Program-made: the position numbers and the translations under genes
Notes under the pieces: generated by a model
Told to the model about the DNA's origin: nothing
Seen by the model: the letters and a program-made list of their open reading frames with translations, nothing else
Database searches by the model: none
In this document: positions 1 through 6,175 of the stretch, one piece after another
Layout of the letters: the number at the start of each line of letters is the position of its first letter
Position numbering within the stretch: position 1 is the stretch's first letter
Assembly: GCA_020026285.1 (NCBI GenBank)
Contig: JAHHQS010000198.1
Location: 1-6,189 of the forward strand
Direction of reading: 5' to 3'
Length of the DNA stretch: 6,189 nt
DNA from: Parabacteroides sp.
GTDB taxonomy: Bacteria > Bacteroidota > Bacteroidia > Bacteroidales > Tannerellaceae

Positions 1-367
1 ACAAGCCTTGGAAGAAGTTGGACATTCCACTCCACTTGGAATCCATATTTCCCATAGCTTGATTGACTGTATCAATAGCTTCTCCAGCTTTTGTTTTTAA
101 AGCTTTTATGTCGTCCGTAGTTTCCGAAATCTTATCAGTTGTAGATTCACCTACAACTGCATCGCTTACAATACGTACAACACTTTTATCGGTTGTCAGT
201 TTTTCCCATCCGACATAACCAGCACCTGCACCAATAGCTGCTGTCTTCATTGCCTTTCCAGCTCCTTGAATAGTTCGTGTAGGGTTTAATACTGCATTCC
301 CTACAGACTTGCCTGTGGCTTTTGCTGCAGTACCGCTATATTTCAATAATGAACTCCAAAATCCCAT
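1..367 (-). CDS. Gly/Ala-rich hypothetical protein, N-terminal part only (runs off left edge)
   Basis: I do not recognise a named family. The frame is open from an ATG at 365-367 to the window edge, giving 122 residues with no stop; an in-frame stop lies just upstream (374-376), so this ATG is the first possible start. The protein begins MGFWSSLLKY, with a basic, small-residue-rich stretch to about residue 40. Residues 42-53 (TAAIGAGAGYVG) form a glycine-rich, weakly hydrophobic segment resembling a glycine-zipper-type membrane or amphipathic helix. The rest (75-122) is charged and probably helical. It follows the upstream exported-protein gene after only 12 bp, so it is probably in the same transcript. 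A membrane-associated role in the element's transfer apparatus is inferred from position only. No clear ribosome binding site is visible. Confidence 0.75.
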   Translation of the reverse strand, partial: MGFWSSLLKYSGTAAKATGKSVGNAVLNPTRTIQGAGKAMKTAAIGAGAGYVGWEKLTTDKSVVRIVSDAVVGESTTDKISETTDDIKALKTKAGEAIDTVNQAMGNMDSKWSGMSNFFQGL

Positions 368-379
368 ATCAAATCAATA

Positions 380-1057
380 TTAAGGTCTTACATTTCTTCC
401 AATTTGTTTCCAACGCCTTTTCGCATTTTGAACTATACTTTTTTTATCAGCTTTGGGGAGTGAACCCTCACTGATTTCCAACCAAACATCATTTAGAGAC
501 GTATATTTAACGGCTATTATCAACCTTTGCAATTTCTTATTCATAAGTTGTAATTTAGGTCGCACATTAAAGACTATTTCAAGACGTTGATGTTCTGTCA
601 TTTTGTTGTCTGATAAACATGCTATACGTATGTCGTTGACTATCTCCACGCTATTCATAATTACTTCTCTATATATCTTATTCCTTTTAGCGGAGAGTGC
701 AACGGCTATAGCATTGGATGTCTTGTCTTTTAATTGCTTTGTCAAAGCACCCATGTTTTCAGTTAATCTTGTAATTTCATGATAAAAACCATATGTCTGA
801 GCAGCATAGCAAATGATTGAATTAAAAGAATCGAGGTAAGTATTAAATTCCTTTTGGATATTTGTTGTTGCTTCTACTTCCTCTTTAGTCCAAATATGTC
901 CTGTAGTCTCCAGCAACATAGCAACCTCTTGATTCTTTAAAGTCTTCTCTGCTTTTTCTGTATATGCAAGTATCATCCCTGAAAGAACAGGATCATTTTG
1001 TGCCATGACATTCTTGACGCATATCATAAGAAATAAACAAACCAGTATCTTTTTCAT
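380..1057 (-). CDS. Exported helical protein, paralogue B (possible conjugation-apparatus component)
   Basis: This encodes a 225-residue protein of unknown function. I chose the ATG at 1057 because it gives a classic signal peptide (MKKILVCLFLMICVKNVMA, likely cleavage after residue 19, VMA|QND). An upstream in-frame ATG at 1078 would add seven charged residues before it and overlap the preceding gene by 14 bp. The mature part is mostly predicted helix. It is a diverged paralogue of the gene immediately upstream: the C-terminal parts share LNDVW-x4-EG (188-198 here) against ISDVW-x4-EG, then RRW-x3-GRNVR against SRW-x3-AANAR, and the helical pattern before that (EFNTYLDS, MTEHQR) also aligns. 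Small exported helical proteins of this kind occur among type IV secretion components (VirB5/TrbJ-like, or Bacteroides TraI-like), but this is inference from size, export signal and context. The preceding gene ends 7 bp upstream. Confidence 0.85.
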   Translation of the reverse strand: MKKILVCLFLMICVKNVMAQNDPVLSGMILAYTEKAEKTLKNQEVAMLLETTGHIWTKEEVEATTNIQKEFNTYLDSFNSIICYAAQTYGFYHEITRLTENMGALTKQLKDKTSNAIAVALSAKRNKIYREVIMNSVEIVNDIRIACLSDNKMTEHQRLEIVFNVRPKLQLMNKKLQRLIIAVKYTSLNDVWLEISEGSLPKADKKSIVQNAKRRWKQIGRNVRP

Positions 1058-1064
1058 TTCAATT

Positions 1065-1757
1065 CTATTTTCTAGCATTTGCAGCCACTCTTCGCCAACG
1101 ACTCAAGGCAAGATTTGCAATCTCACCATTCGTCCTATTTACCATGCCTTCTGTCGCATTATTCCATACATCAGAAATCTTATAATATCGAATACTCATG
1201 TACAGTAGATTAAGTTTACGTGAGAACAAGGCTAATCTGTCATTCAACTCCCAAAGAGTTTTTGATCGTTCTGAACCAGTAAGCATATTTTCCTTTCCTC
1301 CTTTAGCAACAGCATCTCTCAGTATCGTAAAAACTGAAACAAGTTCAGTAGCAGTTTCTATATAAAGATTGTTCATGCCCATACTTGCAACTATTCCTTG
1401 AGAGTTATTCTGTATGGCATTTTTCAGTTTTCCCAAAGTGATGAAAATCCGAACTCCATCATCGTACAAATAGGAACAAGCTTTCAACGAAGATGCATAA
1501 CCATTTGCTGTCTTGAGATAACTGTTATATTTCTTTTCCCATTCATGTATTTTAGTGAATTCTGCAGCAATAGTGTTCTGCAAGGTTGCAGTTTTTGTCT
1601 GTCCATTAATCTGCTTTTGTAATTCCGAATTAAGAAGCTCATTACCTTCAGCAAGAGCTACCCATTCCATTGGATTGGATGCAGCAATTTGTGCCGAAAC
1701 ATCAGAAGAAGCAATAATTAAAAAAAATAAAAGCAGTTTAGCGATTGGTGATCTCAT
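1065..1757 (-). CDS. Exported helical protein, paralogue A (possible conjugation-apparatus component)
   Basis: This encodes a 230-residue protein of unknown function with an N-terminal signal peptide (MRSPIAKLLLFFLIIASSDVSA, likely cleavage after residue 22, VSA|QIA), so it is probably periplasmic or envelope-located. The mature part is largely predicted helix, with a single Cys at 94. A C-terminal block (about 158-230: MLTGSER, the KLNLLYMSIRYY helix, SDVW at 195-198, ATEG, then a basic SRWRRVAANAR tail) matches the paralogue encoded next. The start lies inside the end of the PH-domain gene (20-bp overlap), which suggests translational coupling; an SD-like AAAGAGA sits 7 nt upstream. A VirB5/TrbJ-like accessory role in a mating apparatus is an inference. 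The sequence does not clearly match the Bacteroides TraI (DUF4141) pattern I remember. Confidence 0.87.
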   Translation of the reverse strand: MRSPIAKLLLFFLIIASSDVSAQIAASNPMEWVALAEGNELLNSELQKQINGQTKTATLQNTIAAEFTKIHEWEKKYNSYLKTANGYASSLKACSYLYDDGVRIFITLGKLKNAIQNNSQGIVASMGMNNLYIETATELVSVFTILRDAVAKGGKENMLTGSERSKTLWELNDRLALFSRKLNLLYMSIRYYKISDVWNNATEGMVNRTNGEIANLALSRWRRVAANARK

Positions 1758-2226
1758 ATATACATCTCTTTTGTTTGTTAAGTTCTACACCTTCACGAAT
1801 GATAGATACTACGTCTTTTGAATTAACCAACCCCTGGAGTTCCAAGCGAGGAGTCTGTTTATCCATTGAAAATATTGTAACTGATTTAAGACCGAAAAGC
1901 TGTTGCATGAAACTTTGATGTTCATGGAAGTCTACAATTCTATAAAGTTCCATATAACTGATGGTCCTATGAAAGATTCCATGTTCACAGATAAGTTGCT
2001 CTTCACCAATGTAATATCGAATTCGCCTTAAATAGGCAAAACGATATAACAACAGAAGTATAAATAACAACGAAGCTGCTAGTACAACATCAGCAAATGG
2101 ATTGCCTTCTATCCCTCCACATATAATTCCAACGGGACATAATATGAGCCAGGGCAGTTCATTTATGAAAAACTGTCCTGTTTTTGGCTTCAATACGAGT
2201 TTATGGTTAGATTCAGTGTTATGCAT
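1738..2226 (-). CDS. Membrane protein with bacterial PH domain (bPH2/YdbT-like)
   Basis: This encodes a 162-residue inner-membrane protein. After a short polar N-terminus there are two hydrophobic segments, about residues 24-39 and 45-66, joined by a short loop and followed by a basic YLRRIRYY stretch. The rest (about 67-148) has the usual layout of bacterial PH-like bPH2 (DUF304) domains: a YYIGEEQLI strand, EHGIFHRT, the ELYRIVDF strand, then QSFMQQLFGLKSVTIFS, matching the family's 'qs-x-lqrl-fGl-x-tv-x-i' signature. Such domains sit on the cytoplasmic face of the membrane; their ligands are generally unknown. The stop of the primase-like gene is 11 bp upstream, and the 3' end overlaps the start of the first exported-protein gene by 20 bp, so its expression is probably linked to both. 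A role in assembling or anchoring the transfer apparatus is inferred from context only. Confidence 0.88.
   Translation of the reverse strand: MHNTESNHKLVLKPKTGQFFINELPWLILCPVGIICGGIEGNPFADVVLAASLLFILLLLYRFAYLRRIRYYIGEEQLICEHGIFHRTISYMELYRIVDFHEHQSFMQQLFGLKSVTIFSMDKQTPRLELQGLVNSKDVVSIIREGVELNKQKRCIYEITNR
1758..1771 (-). promoter_or_regulatory. SD-like ribosome binding site for the first exported-protein gene
   Basis: On the minus strand AAAGAGA (1771-1765) lies 7 nt before the ATG at 1757, inside the 3' end of the PH-domain gene. It supports that ATG as the start despite the 20-bp overlap. Bacteroidales often use weak or no Shine-Dalgarno sequences, so the match may be fortuitous. Confidence 0.35.
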
Positions 2227-2237
2227 AATCTGTTGTT

Positions 2238-3569
2238 TTATCTGCGAAATGCAGTGGTTTTAAGTTCTTCTGTTTCTGTCACTTCTTTCTCTTCACCGTT
2301 TTTGATTTTAGCTAATAAAGCATCATTCCAATCTTTCATACCATTCGGGGCAGTGTCAAAGAGAAAATTCGCTCGAATGGGCAGGAACTCATGTATCTTC
2401 TTACTGTACACGTTTAATGCCTGCTGTGCTTCATTCTTTAAATCCTCCAAGTCTTCTTTGCATACTAGACCACTTGAACGAGAAGAATAATATTCGATTT
2501 CAGTATTCTCAGCCTTACAGTATAAAGGAGAAATTGTTTCAGGAAGGTAATCTGCCTCTCCACTCAATCTGTTTTGTGGATCTGTCATACTATTAACATA
2601 ATCTCTCCATTCTGGGGGAGGAGTGTAAGCGTAATTGATCGCAAATTTCCTTCCGGCCTTGTCGTTGTCGAAACATAAATGATGCTTGGCCGACGGAGCA
2701 GCTTCCAACATTCCCATAAGTTGTTTTTGAGTAGGATTACCTCCCGTAGAAACATACACTGCTTTTTTACTTTTCCCCTCTAAACGGCATAATTGGTAGT
2801 AGGCCATGGCGTCATACGCACTTTCAAACCACAAAACTTTATCAGCCTTATCTAGAGACTTACCAGATAGGTTCGCAATCCAAAGTCCTTCGGAAGAATT
2901 GCTTCCTTCTGCCTTTCCCTTATAGCTTGCAACTCCGTCGTTTCGAGCACGTCCTCTTTCTTCAAAACCGATAACCTTTTGATCTTTGTCTGTAGGTTTA
3001 AAGAGTGGAAAGGCAAGATTTGTATATACCTTTCCATCACTTCTTGCTTTTGCTGCTAACATGAAAAATCGTCTGAAGGCATATTGAGTATATAAATCTA
3101 TACCTCTGCTTGCAAAATAAGGATAGAATTTGGTTTGTGTACTTCGCTCTAGCGGATTGAACTTATGGATTTCATAATCTTCTACATTAAAAGGTTTAGG
3201 TTGTTTTATATGAGAATAGTAATCAGATTGTCTGATACTTACCGGATTGTTCAACAGTCTGTTGCAGACTAAATTAACCAATAGATCACCTGACATTCCT
3301 GGTTTATAGTCAACAAAAAGATTTGGATGTTCCTTGATGAATGAAATTATATTGAAGACCTTTTGCACAGGAGGTTGGAAACAACACTGTCCACCGGGCG
3401 TGATAATGAATTTATCGCCTCGTACTCGCATACCATTGCTATCATGTCTAATATACGCTGGATAGCGTAATCCGTCCCTTCTATTTAGACTATAACCTGC
3501 ATCAGATAGCACATCATGCATTGATAGCTTCTGCAAAAAATCTTCATATGTATATTCTCCGTCAATCAT
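2238..3569 (-). CDS. Toprim-domain primase-like protein (DnaG-type core, no recognisable zinc finger)
   Basis: This encodes a 443-residue protein, probably a mobile-element primase or primase-derived DNA-processing enzyme. Landmarks follow the order of a DnaG RNA-polymerase core: YFASRGI (151-157), the basic/aromatic FRRFFM, then LAFPLF...KVIGFEERG (185-206), equivalent to DnaG 'mFPIrd...vIGFggR'. The Toprim fold follows: LWFESAYDAMAYY with acidic E249, STGGNPT (274-280), and CFDNDKAG (299-306) with D301 and D303, equivalent to DnaG 'DgDrAG'. Near the C-terminus, GMKDWNDAL (410-418) resembles the end of Toprim/DUF3991-type element proteins. All three expected acidic residues are present, so metal-dependent catalysis is plausible. 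The N-terminus (1-110) has no CHC2-type ligand set, only adjacent C62-C63 in TPGGQCCFQPP. The start overlaps the previous stop as ATGA, implying coupled translation. Confidence 0.9.
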   Translation of the reverse strand: MIDGEYTYEDFLQKLSMHDVLSDAGYSLNRRDGLRYPAYIRHDSNGMRVRGDKFIITPGGQCCFQPPVQKVFNIISFIKEHPNLFVDYKPGMSGDLLVNLVCNRLLNNPVSIRQSDYYSHIKQPKPFNVEDYEIHKFNPLERSTQTKFYPYFASRGIDLYTQYAFRRFFMLAAKARSDGKVYTNLAFPLFKPTDKDQKVIGFEERGRARNDGVASYKGKAEGSNSSEGLWIANLSGKSLDKADKVLWFESAYDAMAYYQLCRLEGKSKKAVYVSTGGNPTQKQLMGMLEAAPSAKHHLCFDNDKAGRKFAINYAYTPPPEWRDYVNSMTDPQNRLSGEADYLPETISPLYCKAENTEIEYYSSRSSGLVCKEDLEDLKNEAQQALNVYSKKIHEFLPIRANFLFDTAPNGMKDWNDALLAKIKNGEEKEVTETEELKTTAFRR

Positions 3570-5152
3570 CTTCCCATTCTAATATCACTGATTTCTTTAT
3601 TCATTTCAGCTTCAAAAACGCGAGCTGCCACGTCTCGAGGACTATCGACTCCAGGTTTGAAATATGGACGAGGTCCTGCATAATGCTCACAATAGACCTC
3701 TGGACCTTGATGGGACAAGCCATGGATAACTCCAGCGGTTACAGCTGTGCCGGCCGTCAAAGCAGCAAATATCCTAGCTCCAATATTCGACTTGGCTTCA
3801 GGATTCGTTTTCATATCAACCTCATTGAATACCTTCGAAAAGAGTTTCATTCTATGATAATCATCAACTGCAAGGAATTTATCATATTGCTTTTTACTTA
3901 TTTCATGACTTATTGCTTCACCATTTACAACAGCAGTCATTTTATAAGTGTCTTTGACTTCTGTAGGGTGTACCATGATTTCATCGACTTGCACTTCGTG
4001 TCCATGATTATCTTCTCGATACCAGCCTTTTTCTGGATTAATATTGGCCAAATCTTTACCATCAACCCAAGTTGCATTCTCGTAGATTCTATCATCAAGA
4101 ATATTTGCTTCACCCATAAATTCATCTTGAACTGGTTGCGAATTACTCCTTTCATCCGACAACCTACGCTCAATATCCTCATAAATCTGTGGCTGTAAAG
4201 CTAGATCAACGCGATTGGTATTATTAAGCATATTTAGATCAAGTCTGTCAGAGAAGTCATCTTTTATGACGGAATTGAGGATACCCAATCTTTGTTCGAT
4301 TGAATTTTCTTTTATTGAACTGCTGCTCAATATTTTTATTTCACTGTCTGAAAGATCATAAACCATATCCGCATTTACTTGCTGGGACTGAATAGTTAGA
4401 GTTTTGGCTTCCTTGTCTATGATTACTCCATGCGAAGCAAGACATTCCTCCCACTTTTCATTAGAGAAATAAACAGGTGAAGCTATCAAATCCTTATAGG
4501 CTTTTGCTGGTTCCTCACTTCGTGGCCTTGTGACAAGGGGAGGGATTATATTTTTAAGATCTTGTAATAAATTAGGTTGTTTAGCTACTGCACCATCCTG
4601 TGCAATTTGCTGATTTCCTTTATAGTAAAACCCATAACCACCAGATTGCAATTCGCCTGGCTTCATACGTTTGTCCCATCTTTCAGCTACTATAGGAGAC
4701 TGAGGGTAAAACAGCTCACCGCCAACTCTTCTAAGATGATATCCCATTTGGTTTCTTGGTGTCCATCCTAAAAAAGGGAAAGGTAATCCCAATCGTTCAC
4801 GGCCATATTCACCCATGCCAATACGATAGCCATGTAATCCCATAGCTACACGTCCATTAGCATTGCGTGCGTGGACAAAATCTTTGGGCATATAGAAATT
4901 ATTGCCTACTATACTAGTGAATACATTATACGCTTTTTTGTTGGCCGTATTTGTTCCCCAGTCTGTAAGAGCCAACATCTGCTTCTGTGTTAGATTATAA
5001 GTAAGCATTGGAGAATCGTGTCCTTGTACAATCAACTGATAGGCAGTTCCATTGCTTACCACATGAGCTTGCATCCCATTACGCATCAATATATCACGTA
5101 ATTCTGGCTGCAAGTCCATGTCTCGGGGATTTGTATTCTTTCTAATTGTCAT
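3566..5152 (-). CDS. Conserved mobile-element protein of unknown function with C-terminal membrane segment (528 aa)
   Basis: I recall similar proteins from Bacteroidales conjugative elements but know no function. The N-terminal region (about 45-180) is dense in Gly, aromatic and Pro residues: LTQKQMLALTDWG (54-66), NKKAYNVFTSIVG (71-83), DFVHARNANGRVAMGLHGYR (91-110), then FLGWTPR, YHLRRVGGELFYP and GELQSGGYGFYYKGN (166-180). This looks like a folded, conserved domain. Residues 180-350 are more variable and acidic. Residues 388-448 (EIMVHPTEVK...GEAISHEISKKQYDKFLAVDD...KLFSKVF) resemble the repeat-like segments found in other element proteins of the DUF3945 kind. A single hydrophobic segment (about 457-478, GARIFAALTAGTAVTAGVIHGL) precedes a short tail with Pro and charged residues, suggesting membrane association. 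The gene starts 11 bp after the small acidic gene and overlaps the primase-like gene by 4 bp. Confidence 0.87.
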   Translation of the reverse strand: MTIRKNTNPRDMDLQPELRDILMRNGMQAHVVSNGTAYQLIVQGHDSPMLTYNLTQKQMLALTDWGTNTANKKAYNVFTSIVGNNFYMPKDFVHARNANGRVAMGLHGYRIGMGEYGRERLGLPFPFLGWTPRNQMGYHLRRVGGELFYPQSPIVAERWDKRMKPGELQSGGYGFYYKGNQQIAQDGAVAKQPNLLQDLKNIIPPLVTRPRSEEPAKAYKDLIASPVYFSNEKWEECLASHGVIIDKEAKTLTIQSQQVNADMVYDLSDSEIKILSSSSIKENSIEQRLGILNSVIKDDFSDRLDLNMLNNTNRVDLALQPQIYEDIERRLSDERSNSQPVQDEFMGEANILDDRIYENATWVDGKDLANINPEKGWYREDNHGHEVQVDEIMVHPTEVKDTYKMTAVVNGEAISHEISKKQYDKFLAVDDYHRMKLFSKVFNEVDMKTNPEAKSNIGARIFAALTAGTAVTAGVIHGLSHQGPEVYCEHYAGPRPYFKPGVDSPRDVAARVFEAEMNKEISDIRMGR

Positions 5153-5163
5153 AACACTAGATT

Positions 5164-5385
5164 TTAAGCATCACCACAAGACATTCCGTTTTCAAGTTGT
5201 TCGTCTTTATAGTGGACAAATTCTTGAGCAGATTCATCATCAATGGCAAGATTGTTTTCTTTGCAATATTCCTGGTACTCCTCTTGCCATTCTGGAGAAA
5301 AATGATTCACATAATCTAACCAGGTGTATTCACCGCTTTCAAGTTTCTCAATCAGGATATCTTCTGAATAATATTCGTGTTCCAT
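5164..5385 (-). CDS. Small, very acidic conserved hypothetical protein (73 aa)
   Basis: This encodes a 73-residue protein without signal peptide or membrane segment. It is strongly acidic: by my count 21 Asp/Glu against three Lys and no Arg. Key blocks are IEKLESGEYTWLDYVNHFSPEWQ (interior of 12-34), EEYQEYCKEN, and the tail EFVHYKDEQLENGMSCGDA. I recall similar short proteins with an ESGEY-x-WLDY...SPEWQ-EEY core beside primase and DUF4099 genes in Bacteroidales mobile elements, which supports it being a real gene despite its size. Function is unknown; a DNA-mimic or regulatory role is speculation based only on charge. It lies 19 bp after the DUF4099-type gene and 11 bp before the 528-residue gene, so it is probably co-transcribed. 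No Shine-Dalgarno sequence is visible; the leader is almost pure A/T. Confidence 0.85.
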   Translation of the reverse strand: MEHEYYSEDILIEKLESGEYTWLDYVNHFSPEWQEEYQEYCKENNLAIDDESAQEFVHYKDEQLENGMSCGDA

Positions 5386-5404
5386 GTTTTTTTAGCTTAT
5401 TTAA

Positions 5405-6175
5405 TTATTTATGAATGGATGATGACATATTACGTAGTCCGGCTTTTCTCTGTTCATCCCAGATTTCGTCAGTGTAACTTTCTTCAGGTATATAATCATG
5501 ATTACCTTCACTATCTGTTACCCAACAGCCGTAACACCCAAAAGTGTATTTGCTCCAATCTTTTTTTGATTGTTCACTCCATATTTGTTCGTCTCCTTCA
5601 CAGATTCGGACTCCGACCTTGTCGGTAAGGTCGATTCCGATGGTTACGGGTTCATCTTCAAGAATGAATGTAAGGGGTTTGCCATTTTGAACACTTTTAA
5701 GTTCTGTTGATCCAAGATGCGCAGCGTCTGCCAGCACTTTAAGATTGCTTTCTATGATTGAGATTGGAGCTGTGAGAACTTGATGAGTTACAGCATCCAC
5801 TTGTACAAAGGCGTTAGTCTTCTGTCCTTCAGGCAATGTTACTTCAGCGATAATTACCTTACCTTCCTTGAGAAGATTTTGCTGCTGTTCATTAAATTGT
5901 TCTATAGGTGCATTTTTCAAAGCAGGATAGAATAATACATCTATCCCTCCGTTATCTGAAGGAATAAAAGCAAAACGAGAACGTCCTGAGACAACTTCTC
6001 CGTTTTCATCCGTTACCTTTATTGGTAGAACTGGAGAGCGATATCCCATTGAAAGATCATCCAAAACATTCATTGGTAAATCCTCTATCATTTCCCTGGT
6101 TAATCCGAATTTCTGCAATGTTTCATAAGGATAATTTGATTCGTCAAATCGGTCATGTTTCATACTTTGATTCAT
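5405..6175 (-). CDS. DUF4099/DUF3945-like mobile-element protein
   Basis: This encodes a 256-residue soluble protein. Residues about 9-88 (RFDESNYPYETLQKFGLT, DLSMGYRSPVLPI, then strands RFAFIPSDNGGIDVLFYP) fit the DUF4099 pattern, in which an 'L-x-k-x-GLtre' helix is followed by 'rSPVLPi'. Residues about 94-140 (FNEQQQNLLKEGKVIIAEVTL...AFVQVDAVTHQVL) resemble a DUF3945-type unit. The C-terminal part (about 160-256) includes SKYTFGCYGCWVTDSEG with a single CxxC (C214, C217) and an acidic YIPEESYTDEIW stretch. These families are characteristic of Bacteroidales conjugative elements; their biochemical role is unknown, and I infer a cytoplasmic accessory role in DNA transfer or element maintenance. 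The ATG at 6175 is used because a second Met (residue 5) lacks better support; only 14 bp of upstream sequence are in the window, so the true start cannot be fully checked. Confidence 0.87.
   Translation of the reverse strand: MNQSMKHDRFDESNYPYETLQKFGLTREMIEDLPMNVLDDLSMGYRSPVLPIKVTDENGEVVSGRSRFAFIPSDNGGIDVLFYPALKNAPIEQFNEQQQNLLKEGKVIIAEVTLPEGQKTNAFVQVDAVTHQVLTAPISIIESNLKVLADAAHLGSTELKSVQNGKPLTFILEDEPVTIGIDLTDKVGVRICEGDEQIWSEQSKKDWSKYTFGCYGCWVTDSEGNHDYIPEESYTDEIWDEQRKAGLRNMSSSIHK
5606..5640 (-). repeat. Intragenic inverted repeat, potential mRNA hairpin
   Basis: A perfect 7-bp inverted repeat CGACCTT/AAGGTCG (5614-5620 and 5627-5633) encloses a 6-nt loop. It is flanked by a further 5-bp pair TCGGA/TCCGA (5606-5610 and 5636-5640), separated by a small 3/2-nt internal loop. 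It lies inside the DUF4099-type gene, over codons for IGIDLTDKVGVR (about 179-190), and is more GC-rich than its surroundings. No T-run follows on the coding strand, so it does not look like an intrinsic terminator. It may be coincidental. Confidence 0.4.

Larger units (their letters stand above)
1..6175 (-). other. Probable single polycistronic segment of a Bacteroidales conjugative element
   Basis: Eight consecutive minus-strand genes are separated by 19 bp or less (19, 11, -4, 11, -20, 7 and 12 bp in transcription order). No gap is long enough to carry a typical promoter plus leader, and no terminator-like hairpin with a T-run was found at a junction. The promoter is presumably to the right of the window. 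The DUF4099-type, small acidic, 528-residue and Toprim primase-like genes together are typical of Bacteroidales mobile elements; the membrane and exported genes downstream suggest the start of an envelope module. Mobile-element origin is inferred, because no integrase, relaxase or VirB4-type ATPase is in view. Confidence 0.7.

Noticed and set aside
1058..1078. Upstream ATG (1078) as start of the second exported-protein gene
   Set aside because: It would place MLENRIE before a textbook MKKIL signal peptide and create an overlap with the previous gene, so the ATG at 1057 is more likely.
380..1757. Naming the exported paralogues TraI (DUF4141) or TrbJ
   Set aside because: Size, export signal and helical character fit, but the sequence motifs do not clearly match what I remember of those families, so a gene symbol would be overclaiming.
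1005..1821. Three plus-strand open frames (1005-1208, 1398-1622, 1555-1821)
   Set aside because: All are antisense to the two exported-protein genes and the PH gene end, with low-complexity, Ser/Ile/Phe-rich products typical of shadow frames.
2203..2490. Plus-strand frame of 95 codons
   Set aside because: Antisense to the 3' end of the primase-like gene, including its conserved KDWNDAL region; no independent support.
2852..3040. Minus-strand frame of 62 codons
   Set aside because: Lies in another frame entirely inside the DnaG-like core of the primase-like gene.
3937..4182. Minus-strand frame of 81 codons
   Set aside because: Alternate frame inside the 528-aa gene, with no start context or recognisable domain.
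3521..4198. Plus-strand open frame of 225 codons
   Set aside because: It lies antisense to the well-supported 528-aa gene and the start of the primase-like gene, its product has no recognisable domain, and long antisense frames are expected by chance opposite coding sequence.
5118..5628. Plus-strand frames of 98 and 83 codons
   Set aside because: Antisense to the small acidic gene and the DUF4099-type gene; compositions look like shadow frames.
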